A stretch of 64,000 nucleotides of DNA from an uncultured Flavobacteriaceae bacterium (lineage in GTDB: Bacteria; Bacteroidota; Bacteroidia; Flavobacteriales; Flavobacteriaceae), in NCBI GenBank assembly GCA_937773465.1, contig CALJVK010000019.1, positions 1-64,000 on the forward strand, in the 5' to 3' direction. Below the pieces are notes generated by a model. It was not told where the DNA came from, searched no databases, and was given only the letters and a program-made list of their open reading frames with translations. This document shows positions 20,369-27,654 of the stretch, one piece after another. A program made the position numbers and the translations under genes. Position 1 is the stretch's first letter, and every line of letters begins with the position of its first letter.

Positions 20369-21595
20369 ATGAAAAACATAGCTGTTATTGGGGGTGGTGC
20401 TGCAGGATTTTTTTCAGCAATTTCTGTTAAAAATCATTATTCAACCTATAACGTAGTATTGTTTGAAAAAAGTTCTAAATTTCTTTCAAAAGTAAAAATT
20501 TCAGGTGGTGGTCGTTGTAATGTTACAAATTCAACAAATGATATTAGAATATTGTGTAAAGCATATCCAAGAGGAGGTAAAAAACTTAAAAATATATTTC
20601 ATCAATTTGGAACTGAAGATACTAGAAACTGGTTTGAAGAAAGGGGAGTGCCGTTAAAGGTCGAACCTGACGGAAGAGTATTTCCTGTTTCTAATAATTC
20701 ACAATCTATAATAGATTGTTTAGTTCATGAATGTGAAAAAAATAATATTTTAATAAAATTTTTAAGATCTGTAAAACGTCTATCAAAAGTAAAATCAAAA
20801 TGGATTATTAATTTCAATGACAATAGTTCTTCTGATTTATTTGATAGTATTATTGTAGCCTCTGGTGGCAGTCCAAAATTAAAAGGATTTGATTGGTTAA
20901 AAAATTTAGGTCATAAAATCATTAATCCAATTCCTTCTCTTTTTACATTTAATATGCCAAAAGAATCAATTATTAGTTTATCTGGAATTGCTCTTAAACA
21001 AGTAAGGATAAAAATTATAGATACTAAAATAGATTTATTAGGACCTCTTCTAATTACACATTGGGGGATGAGTGGTCCTGTTATTTTAAAAGCATCATCA
21101 ATAGGTGCCCGAGATTTGTTTGAAAAAGAATATTCTTTTGATCTACAGATAAATTGGTTAATTGATAGAAATACAGAGATCTTATTTAAGAAATTGCAAG
21201 ATTATTCCATGCTTTTTTCCAATAAATTATTATCAAAACAAAATCCATTTGATTTGCCTTCCCGTCTTTGGCTATTTCTAATTGAAAAATCTAATTTAAA
21301 TGATAATAAAAAATGGGGAGAACTAGGTAAAAAAAATATGAGAAAACTCATCGAATTTTTAACAAAAGATTTTTATTCTGTAAGTGGTAAAACAACTTTT
21401 AAAGAAGAATTTGTTACTTGTGGAGGGGTTTCGTTAGAAAATATTGAATTAAAAACTATGCAAAGTAAAATTGTAACTGACCTTTATTTTGCTGGTGAGG
21501 TACTTGATATTGATGGTATAACAGGTGGATATAATTTTCAATCTGCTTGGAGTACTGGATTTATAGCAGGTAAACTAGGAGGTGAATTTTATTAG
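20369..21595 (+). CDS. HI0933/YhiN (BaiN-like) family NAD(P)/FAD-dependent oxidoreductase
   Basis: Flavoprotein of 408 residues. It has an N-terminal Rossmann FAD fold (IAVIGGGAAGFFSAISV), the family signature KVKISGGGRCNVTN near residue 45, and a C-terminal FAD-binding segment (VTCGGVSLENIEL, then LYFAGEVLDIDGITGGYNFQSAWSTGFIAG). The family is widespread. Its physiological substrate is not settled; it is often annotated as an aminoacetone oxidase or BaiN-type flavoprotein. The stop codon directly abuts the 3' end of the opposing tRNA-Met gene. Confidence 0.9.
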   Translation: MKNIAVIGGGAAGFFSAISVKNHYSTYNVVLFEKSSKFLSKVKISGGGRCNVTNSTNDIRILCKAYPRGGKKLKNIFHQFGTEDTRNWFEERGVPLKVEPDGRVFPVSNNSQSIIDCLVHECEKNNILIKFLRSVKRLSKVKSKWIINFNDNSSSDLFDSIIVASGGSPKLKGFDWLKNLGHKIINPIPSLFTFNMPKESIISLSGIALKQVRIKIIDTKIDLLGPLLITHWGMSGPVILKASSIGARDLFEKEYSFDLQINWLIDRNTEILFKKLQDYSMLFSNKLLSKQNPFDLPSRLWLFLIEKSNLNDNKKWGELGKKNMRKLIEFLTKDFYSVSGKTTFKEEFVTCGGVSLENIELKTMQSKIVTDLYFAGEVLDIDGITGGYNFQSAWSTGFIAGKLGGEFY

Positions 21596-21669
21596 TAGCG
21601 AGAGGGAGATTTGAACTCCCGACCTCCGGGTTATGAATCCGACGCTCTAACCAACTGAGCTATCTCGCC
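21596..21669 (-). tRNA. tRNA-Met (CAT anticodon)
   Basis: A 74-base cloverleaf with acceptor GGCGAGA pairing TCTCGCT (G-U at the first pair), D-arm GCTCAGTTGGTTAGAGC, anticodon loop TTCATAA, T-arm GGGAG-TTCAAAT-CTCCC and discriminator A. CCA is not encoded. The CAT anticodon and lack of initiator features suggest elongator Met; a lysidine-modified tRNA-Ile2 cannot be fully excluded. The 3' end touches the stop codon of the convergent flavoprotein gene with no gap. Confidence 0.92.
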
Positions 21670-21684
21670 ATTACAAAATGCGCG

Positions 21685-21715
21685 TAAATATATAAACAAA
21701 TTATATAGGGGCAAA
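21685..21715 (-). promoter_or_regulatory. promoter of tRNA-Met
   Basis: On the minus strand TTTG (21715-21712) is followed by 19 bases and TATATTTA (21692-21685), one mismatch from TAnnTTTG. It lies 15 bases upstream of the mature tRNA 5' end. Confidence 0.6.
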
Positions 21716-21777
21716 CTAAGAAGAAAAAATAATTAAAATTCTTTTTTAGAATTGATTTAATCTATATATTGCCAGTT

Positions 21778-22170
21778 ATGGTATTAAAAGAAAAGTTCGA
21801 AATAGAGTTTCCAATTCAAGCTTCACCGCACATGTTATATCAATATATTTCATCTGCCTCTGGACTATGCGAGTGGTTTGCTGATGATGTAAATTCTAGA
21901 GGAAAATCTTTCTCTTTTCTTTGGGACGGATCCGAGGAAATTGCTGATTTAATTTCATCTAAGTCTGATTCTTTTGTTAAATATAGATGGATGGATGATT
22001 CTGATGATCAAGACAAATGTTTTTTTGAAATTAGAATTGTTGTTGATGAGATAACTAAAGACGTTTCCTTAATGGTAACTGACTTTGCTTATGAAGATGA
22101 AGTCGAAGAATCTAAAATGATTTGGGAAAGTCAAATATCTGATTTAAAAAAACTGGTAGGTTCATCTTAA
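21778..22170 (+). CDS. START-like domain protein (SRPBCC/AHSA1-like, Bacteroidota type)
   Basis: A 130-residue, acidic, single-domain helix-grip protein beginning MVLKEKFEIEFPIQASPHMLYQYISSASGLCEWFADDVN, typical of the START-like family found across Bacteroidota. The ATG at 21778 is preferred to a TTG 9 bases upstream. The function is unknown. It precedes the class IV aminotransferase by 6 bases, and this pairing followed by a convergent yqgE is conserved in flavobacteria, so an operon is likely. Confidence 0.85.
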   Translation: MVLKEKFEIEFPIQASPHMLYQYISSASGLCEWFADDVNSRGKSFSFLWDGSEEIADLISSKSDSFVKYRWMDDSDDQDKCFFEIRIVVDEITKDVSLMVTDFAYEDEVEESKMIWESQISDLKKLVGSS

Positions 22171-22176
22171 TTATTC

Positions 22177-23013
22177 ATGATAAATTATAACGAAAATTAT
22201 ATTAATAAATCCGATTCTGATTTATTAAACAGAGGTTTTCTATACGGAGATTCGGTTTTTGAATCTATAAGAATTGTAAATAATAAAATTATTTTTTGGG
22301 AAGATCATTATATGCGTTTAATGTCTTCTATGAGAATAATTAGAATTGAAATTCCACAAAGTTACACTCCAGATTTTTTTAAATTACAAATTACAAACAC
22401 AATTTCTAAAGTTAATTCTAGTTTTACAGGCAGAGTTAGATTGACTATTTTCCGAGAGGGAGGCGGGTACTATACTCCAGAGTTGTCGTCTCCTAGTTTT
22501 ATTGTTAATTGTAGTGTAATTGACAGTAAAGAGTTCTTTTTAAAAGACTCTGATTTTAAAGTTGATTTATTTAAGGACTATTACATCCAAAACGATTTGC
22601 TTTCAAATTTAAAAACTAATAATAAATTAATTAATGTTCTTGCTGGTATTTATGCTAATGAAAATAATTTAGATAATTGTATTTTATTAAATAATAAAAA
22701 AAATGTTACTGAATTTCTAAATGGCAATCTTTTTATCGTTCGTGGAAATAAAATTATAACTCCAAATTTAGATTCTGGATGTTTAAAGGGTATTATGAGA
22801 AAAAAAATTATTGAATACGTTAAACTACTTCCCGAATTTTCTATTGAAGAAACCGTAATATCTCCTTTTGATTTACTTTCAGCAAATGAAATATGGTTAA
22901 CAAATTCAATTTCAGGTATAATAAACGTGACAAATTATAGAAACAAATCTTTTTCTAATGATATTGCTAAAATCTTTATTGATTTCTTGAATAAAAAAGT
23001 ATCTAATATTTAA
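22177..23013 (+). CDS. PLP-dependent aminotransferase class IV
   Basis: Fold-type IV PLP enzyme of 278 residues, related to aminodeoxychorismate lyase (PabC) and branched-chain or D-amino-acid aminotransferases. Motifs include the N-terminal NRGFLYGDSVFESIRI, LKTNNKLINVLAGIYANENNLDNCILLN around the expected active-site Lys region, and the C-terminal NEIWLTNSISGIINV. In flavobacteria this gene follows a START-like gene as here. The substrate is not determined by the sequence; a role in folate synthesis as 4-amino-4-deoxychorismate lyase is one possibility. Confidence 0.82.
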   Translation: MINYNENYINKSDSDLLNRGFLYGDSVFESIRIVNNKIIFWEDHYMRLMSSMRIIRIEIPQSYTPDFFKLQITNTISKVNSSFTGRVRLTIFREGGGYYTPELSSPSFIVNCSVIDSKEFFLKDSDFKVDLFKDYYIQNDLLSNLKTNNKLINVLAGIYANENNLDNCILLNNKKNVTEFLNGNLFIVRGNKIITPNLDSGCLKGIMRKKIIEYVKLLPEFSIEETVISPFDLLSANEIWLTNSISGIINVTNYRNKSFSNDIAKIFIDFLNKKVSNI

Positions 23014-23555
23014 TTGTGTTGTGGGTTATCTGGTGAATTTGACCAGAGTAAATATTTTCCTCCTAATTTTTCTAACTTTTCTTTCCAAATATTATTTAGA
23101 TTGTTAAAACATAATGTTTCGATATTTTCGCTTTTAGCTATTATCCAAGAGTTATTTTTTAATTCATTTTTCAGTTGACCTTCGTCCCAGCCAGAATAAC
23201 CTAAAAAAAATTTTATCTCACTGCTTTTTATTTTTTTATCATTAATTAGTTTTACAAGTGAATTAAAATCCCCTCCCCAAAATAGTTTGTCATTTATCTT
23301 AACTGAATTTTCTATAAGTAAAGGGACTTTATGTATAAAGTAAAGATTCTCTTTTTCAACTGGACCTCCATTATATATCGGAAAATCATAATTAAATTCT
23401 GGAATCAAATCTAAGGTTGAATAATTAGATTTTTTATTTAAAATGAACCCAACAGACCCTAATTCATTTTGTTCTGCAATTAAAACAACAGAGCGACTGA
23501 AGTTTAAATCATGTTGAATTGTTGGTTCTGCAAATAAAAGATATCCTTTTTTCAA
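23010..23555 (-). CDS. YqgE/AlgH family protein
   Basis: A 181-residue member of the UPF0301 family, starting KKGYLLFAEPTIQHDLNFSRSVVLIAEQNELGSVGFILNKKS, with YNGGPVEKENLYFIH and the conserved FFLGYSGWDEGQLKNELKNNSW. The structure of the family is known but its biochemical role is not; AlgH was first linked to alginate regulation in Pseudomonas. It overlaps the convergent aminotransferase by 4 bases and the upstream fmt by 4 bases. Confidence 0.92.
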   Translation of the reverse strand: MKKGYLLFAEPTIQHDLNFSRSVVLIAEQNELGSVGFILNKKSNYSTLDLIPEFNYDFPIYNGGPVEKENLYFIHKVPLLIENSVKINDKLFWGGDFNSLVKLINDKKIKSSEIKFFLGYSGWDEGQLKNELKNNSWIIAKSENIETLCFNNLNNIWKEKLEKLGGKYLLWSNSPDNPQHN

Positions 23556-24484
23556 CTTAAAACACTCATATTAAGTGAATTGAATCCATTGTTAAATTCA
23601 ATGTTTGTCATCATTTTCTTACCCTCTAGTTTTAATTCTAAGACCTCTAATAGTCCATTTCCTGTTGAAACTAATAATGTGTTTTTATTCATCATTATTG
23701 TTCCTGGCTCAAGTTTTTTCTCAATTGTATTAGAATATTCTCTTGATTTATAAATTTTTATTATTTTATTATTAACTGAAGACCATGCTGATGGAAAAGG
23801 AGAAAGTCCTCTTACAAAATTATTAATTTCATTTGTAGATTTTTTCCATTGAATTCTTGTATTTTCTCTATTTAATTTAGGTGCCTTTAAATATTTTTCA
23901 CTCTCATTTTGTTTAATGCCTTTAAAATTTTTACTACTAATTTTTTCTAAAGTTGATAATATAGTAATTGCACCTATTTTTTTTAATTTAATATATAATT
24001 CTCCTGTGTTTTCATTTTTAGAAATTGGAACTCTTTTCTGTTCTATTATTTCACCACAATCAATTTTTTCATTTATATAGAATGTTGAAACACCAGTTTC
24101 TTTAAGTCCGTTTATAATTGCCCAATGAATTGGTGCAGCTCCTCTTAAATTTGGTAATATAGAAGCGTGTAAATTTATTGTTCCTTTTTCTGGAATTTCC
24201 CAAAGTATTTTAGGCAACATCCTAAAAGCAACTACAATAAAGATATCTGGATTTAAATTTTTTATTTCATTAATAAAATTTGAATCTTTTAAGTTTTTTG
24301 GTTGCAGTATTTTTAGGTTTTTTTTCAATGAATAATCTTTAACATCTGATGTTTTTATTTTTTGTCCTCTTCCAGCTTGTTTATCTTCAGAGGTAACAAC
24401 TGCAACAATATTATGGTCTGATTTTACAAGAACATCTAAGCATTCAACTGCAAAATCCGGAGTTCCCATAAATATAATATTCAT
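23552..24484 (-). CDS. fmt: methionyl-tRNA formyltransferase
   Basis: Formylates initiator Met-tRNA using 10-formyl-tetrahydrofolate. At 310 residues it is complete. It starts IIFMGTPDFAVECLDVL, has the folate-site segment NLHASILPNLRGAAPIHWAIINGLKETGVSTFYI with catalytic Asn and His, IDCGEIIEQ, and a C-terminal tRNA-binding domain beginning RENTRIQWKK. It is the middle gene of the operon ATPase-fmt-yqgE with 4-base overlaps at both ends. Confidence 0.95.
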   Translation of the reverse strand: MNIIFMGTPDFAVECLDVLVKSDHNIVAVVTSEDKQAGRGQKIKTSDVKDYSLKKNLKILQPKNLKDSNFINEIKNLNPDIFIVVAFRMLPKILWEIPEKGTINLHASILPNLRGAAPIHWAIINGLKETGVSTFYINEKIDCGEIIEQKRVPISKNENTGELYIKLKKIGAITILSTLEKISSKNFKGIKQNESEKYLKAPKLNRENTRIQWKKSTNEINNFVRGLSPFPSAWSSVNNKIIKIYKSREYSNTIEKKLEPGTIMMNKNTLLVSTGNGLLEVLELKLEGKKMMTNIEFNNGFNSLNMSVLS

Positions 24485-25020
24485 ATTTTTTTAAAATTTA
24501 TAGTTTGTAAAATGTTATCGATCCTATTTGATACACTATTTTTTTCTAATACAATTACTTCAACTTTTAACTCTTTATAAATTTTCACAATCTCTTCATG
24601 AATTTGTTTACATTGATCAAAACTTTCATATCGTACATTATCATTAACATAGATATCCTTCCAAGGTGGAAGTATGAAGATTTTATCGTAAACAATTTTT
24701 TTCGCACTTTCTATAAAGTAATTATCATATTTAATTTTTATAAAATTTAAATAGGCAATTATTTCGTGTACTCCTCTATCAAAAAATGTAATATCACTTT
24801 TTTGAGTTTTATTGTATTGATTAGATCTTAAAATCATCAATCGTTTACTAAATTCTATAGGATCCTTTAAAAAAAACTGTTTTACCCCTTTTTTTTGCTC
24901 ACTCTCTGTTATATCTCTAACAATTTCGTTTTCACAATTGTAGCCCTTTTTTTCTAACCCTTTTATAAGTTCAGTTTTTCCAGTTCCAGGACCTCCAGTT
25001 ATTAATATTTTTTTATTCAT
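24481..25020 (-). CDS. AAA_28-type P-loop ATPase/kinase
   Basis: A 179-residue P-loop NTPase with Walker A ILITGGPGTGKTELI at the N-terminus and a kinase-like lid region (FFDRGVHEIIAYLNF, then FILPPWKDIYVNDNVRYESFDQCKQIHEEIVKIY). It resembles the AAA_28 family, which includes the NadR nicotinamide riboside kinase domain and proteins of unknown substrate. It is the first gene of the fmt-yqgE operon. A nucleoside or small-molecule kinase role is possible but not shown. Confidence 0.75.
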   Translation of the reverse strand: MNKKILITGGPGTGKTELIKGLEKKGYNCENEIVRDITESEQKKGVKQFFLKDPIEFSKRLMILRSNQYNKTQKSDITFFDRGVHEIIAYLNFIKIKYDNYFIESAKKIVYDKIFILPPWKDIYVNDNVRYESFDQCKQIHEEIVKIYKELKVEVIVLEKNSVSNRIDNILQTINFKKI

Positions 25021-25061
25021 AATATGCTATGCAAAATAAACAATTAATAGTACTTTCTATA

Positions 25062-25069
25062 TATATTTG
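25062..25069 (+). promoter_or_regulatory. -7 box immediately before the DUF493 gene
   Basis: TATATTTG at 25062-25069 is a perfect -7 element, only 4 bases before the GTG at 25074. The TTTG box normally found 19 bases upstream is not obvious. Confidence 0.5.
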
Positions 25070-25073
25070 CCAT

Positions 25074-25361
25074 GTGAATAATGATAATAATGATTTTTAC
25101 GAAAGGTTAGAAAAACAATTATCAGATTCTTCTTCTTGGCCAAGTTTATATAGATTTAAGTTTATTATTAAATCGGAAATTAATGATATTGATCAACTTA
25201 AGTCTATTTTTAATGATATTAAAAATGTTGATATTTCGTCTCGAGTTTCTTCTAATAAAAAATTCACAAGTTTTTCGATAACAGCAATAATGAAATCTCC
25301 GAGTGTTATCATCAAAAAATACAAATTAGCCTCAAAGATTAATGGAATTATTTCATTATGA
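25074..25361 (+). CDS. DUF493 (YbeD-like) family protein
   Basis: Small ferredoxin-like fold protein. The family core is DFYERLEKQLSDSSSWPSLYRFKFIIKS and continues through FTSFSITAIMKSPSVIIKKYKLASKINGIISL. I place the start at the GTG at 25074, giving 95 residues as in relatives; the ATG at 25029 would add 15 atypical residues and lies upstream of a perfect -7 box. The role is unknown; YbeD is a possible small-molecule-binding regulator. It is divergent from the fmt operon. Confidence 0.78.
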   Translation: MNNDNNDFYERLEKQLSDSSSWPSLYRFKFIIKSEINDIDQLKSIFNDIKNVDISSRVSSNKKFTSFSITAIMKSPSVIIKKYKLASKINGIISL

Positions 25362-25372
25362 TTTAATTTTAT

Positions 25373-25380
25373 TAAATTTG
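25373..25380 (+). promoter_or_regulatory. -7 box upstream of the DUF4290 gene
   Basis: TAAATTTG matches TAnnTTTG and lies 30 bases before the TTG start at 25411. A matching upstream TTTG box is not clear. Confidence 0.45.
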
Positions 25381-25410
25381 CTAAACTTCATTTTTTAAAC
25401 AACCCATAAA

Positions 25411-26064
25411 TTGATAGATAACTTACAATACAACACAGAACGTTCTAAGCTCATAATTCCAGAGTATGGAAGACATTTACACAAGATGATTGATCAAGCT
25501 CTTGCTTGTGAGAATAGAGATGAACGAAGTAATATAGCAAAAGCAATAATAGGTGTTATGGGAAATATGAACCCGCATCTTAGAGATGTTCCTGAATTTC
25601 AACATAAATTATGGGATCAATTATTTATTATGTCTGATTTTGCTTTAGATATTGATTGCCCGTATCCTCTTCCATCTAAAGAGGTGTTCGATCAAAGACC
25701 AGATAAACTAAAATATCCTCAAAATTTTCCTAAATATCGATTTTATGGAAATAATATTAAACGTATGATTGACGTTGCCGTTAACTGGGAAGATGGGGAA
25801 ATGAAAAAAGAACTTATTTATGTAATAGCAAATCACATGAAAAAGTGTTTTTTAAACTGGAATAAAGATACAGTTGAAGATGATGTTATTTTTAAACATT
25901 TAAATGAGCTCTCAAATGGAAAAATTAATTATTCTATTGAAGATAAGCCATTGTCAGATTCTCAAAACCTTATCAAGTTAACAAATAAAAAGTTCACTAA
26001 AACTCCTGTTCATAAAAACAATAAGAAGCACTATAGAAATTTTAAAAAAAGGAGTAATAATTAA
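25411..26064 (+). CDS. DUF4290 domain-containing protein
   Basis: A 217-residue protein specific to Bacteroidota. The domain begins LQYNTERSKLIIPEYGRHLHKMIDQA and includes GVMGNMNPHLRDVPEFQHKLWDQLFIMSDF and a WNKDTVEDDVIFKHL segment, ending in a basic K/R/N-rich tail. The start is a TTG at 25411; no ATG exists before the conserved N-terminus. It lies 9 bases upstream of murA, an arrangement conserved in flavobacteria, which hints at a link with the cell envelope, but no function is known. Confidence 0.87.
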   Translation: MIDNLQYNTERSKLIIPEYGRHLHKMIDQALACENRDERSNIAKAIIGVMGNMNPHLRDVPEFQHKLWDQLFIMSDFALDIDCPYPLPSKEVFDQRPDKLKYPQNFPKYRFYGNNIKRMIDVAVNWEDGEMKKELIYVIANHMKKCFLNWNKDTVEDDVIFKHLNELSNGKINYSIEDKPLSDSQNLIKLTNKKFTKTPVHKNNKKHYRNFKKRSNN

Positions 26065-26073
26065 TTATTTTAA

Positions 26074-27381
26074 ATGGGTACTTTTTCAATTCAAGGCGGT
26101 ACAAAATTAAAAGGTGAAGTAATTCCTCAAGGTGCAAAAAATGAAGCCTTACAGGTTATTTGTGCTTGTTTATTGACAAAAGATAAAATTGTAATTGATA
26201 ATATTCCTGAGATAATTGACGTTTTAAAATTAATTGACTTATTAAGTTCTCTTGGAGTTAAAGTAATAAGAATTAAAAAAAACAAATATTCTTTTCAAGC
26301 TGATAATGTAAATATTGATTACCTGAATTCAAAGGAATTTAAAATTAAAGGCAGTAGTTTAAGAGGGTCAATTATGATAGTAGGTCCTTTATTAGCTAGA
26401 TTCGGTAAGGGATATATTCCAAAACCTGGAGGTGATAAAATTGGAAGAAGAAGATTAGATACTCATTTTCTTGGTTTGATTAAGCTAGGAGCATCTTTCA
26501 GATATAATAAAGAAGAATATTTTTACGGCGTTGAAGCCAAGGAGTTAAAGGGATCATTTATTTTACTTGATCAGGCTTCTGTTACTGGAACTGCTAATGT
26601 TTTAATGGCATCTGTTTTAGCAACTGGAAAAACTGAGATTTATAATGCCGCTTGTGAACCTTACATACAACAGTTATGTAAGATGTTAATTTCTATGGGA
26701 GCTGATATTTCGGGCTTAGGCTCAAATCTATTGACTATTAACGGTGTCAAAACTTTAAACGGATGTACTCACAAGGTTTTGCCTGATATGATTGAAATAG
26801 GTAGTTGGATAGGCTTAGCAGCAATGACTAAAAGTAGAATTACTATAAAAAATGTTAGTTGGGAAAATTTAGGACAAATACCTAATGTTTTTAGAAAGCT
26901 TGGTATTAAATTAGAAAAACAAAATGACGACATTTTTATTGATGAACATAATGATGGTTATGAAGTTCAAAATTATATTGATGGCTCAGTTTTAACTATT
27001 TCTGATGCACCTTGGCCTGGATTTACACCAGACTTGTTGAGTATTATTTTAGTTGTAGCAACGCAAGCTAAGGGAAGTGTACTAATTCATCAAAAAATGT
27101 TTGAAAGCAGATTGTTTTTTGTAGATAAATTAATAGATATGGGTGCTAAAATAATATTATGTGACCCACATAGAGCGAATGTAATAGGTCATAATTTTAC
27201 TTCACAATTAAAAGCAACTACAATGGTTTCTCCTGATATAAGAGCAGGTATTTCATTATTAATAGCTGCGCTTTCAGCGAAAGGCAAAAGTATAATTCAT
27301 AATATTGAACAAATCGATAGGGGATATGAAAATATTGACGAGAGGCTTAGAGCTCTTGGTGCTAAAATCGAGAGGATTTAA
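26074..27381 (+). CDS. murA: UDP-N-acetylglucosamine 1-carboxyvinyltransferase (fosfomycin-insensitive type)
   Basis: First committed enzyme of peptidoglycan synthesis, transferring enolpyruvate from PEP to UDP-GlcNAc. At 435 residues it is complete, starting GTFSIQGGTKLKGEVIPQGAKNEAL. The active-site loop reads PKPGGDKIGRRRLDTHFLGL, so the residue equivalent to the catalytic/fosfomycin-target Cys115 of E. coli is Asp121. An Asp at this position is known from mycobacterial and chlamydial MurA to give intrinsic fosfomycin insensitivity. It follows the DUF4290 gene and overlaps the convergent TIGR03643 gene by 4 bases. Confidence 0.96.
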   Translation: MGTFSIQGGTKLKGEVIPQGAKNEALQVICACLLTKDKIVIDNIPEIIDVLKLIDLLSSLGVKVIRIKKNKYSFQADNVNIDYLNSKEFKIKGSSLRGSIMIVGPLLARFGKGYIPKPGGDKIGRRRLDTHFLGLIKLGASFRYNKEEYFYGVEAKELKGSFILLDQASVTGTANVLMASVLATGKTEIYNAACEPYIQQLCKMLISMGADISGLGSNLLTINGVKTLNGCTHKVLPDMIEIGSWIGLAAMTKSRITIKNVSWENLGQIPNVFRKLGIKLEKQNDDIFIDEHNDGYEVQNYIDGSVLTISDAPWPGFTPDLLSIILVVATQAKGSVLIHQKMFESRLFFVDKLIDMGAKIILCDPHRANVIGHNFTSQLKATTMVSPDIRAGISLLIAALSAKGKSIIHNIEQIDRGYENIDERLRALGAKIERI

Positions 27382-27653
27382 TTTCGTTTAGATATTTTAT
27401 TTCCAGTTGACCTCTGTCTTGTGCATTTAAATCTATTTACAGTATCATCCCTAAGTTTAATGTGTTTCGTTTTTCTACCTTGAACTCTTTTTCTCCACAT
27501 TGCAAAACTTTTTGACTTCATCTCTCTTCTCATTAATTGGATGACTTCTTTTTCTGTTAATCCAAATTGAAATGTAATAGCTTCAAATGGGGTTCTATCT
27601 TCCCAAGCCATTTCTATTATTCTATCAATCTGAATAAGGTCAAGTTTAACCAT
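27378..27653 (-). CDS. TIGR03643 family small basic protein, last gene of the photolyase operon
   Basis: A 91-residue very basic protein: IDRIIEMAWEDRTPFEAITFQFGLTEKEVIQLMRREMKSKSFAMWRKRVQGRKTKHIKL. The helical N-terminal half resembles a helix-turn-helix (FEAITFQFGLTEKEVIQLMRREM) and the tail is rich in Lys and Arg, so nucleic-acid binding is plausible. The family has no established function and is often found beside cryptochrome/photolyase genes, as here, 1 base after the photolyase-related gene. Confidence 0.85.
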   Translation of the reverse strand: MVKLDLIQIDRIIEMAWEDRTPFEAITFQFGLTEKEVIQLMRREMKSKSFAMWRKRVQGRKTKHIKLRDDTVNRFKCTRQRSTGNKISKRN

Positions 27654-27654
27654 A

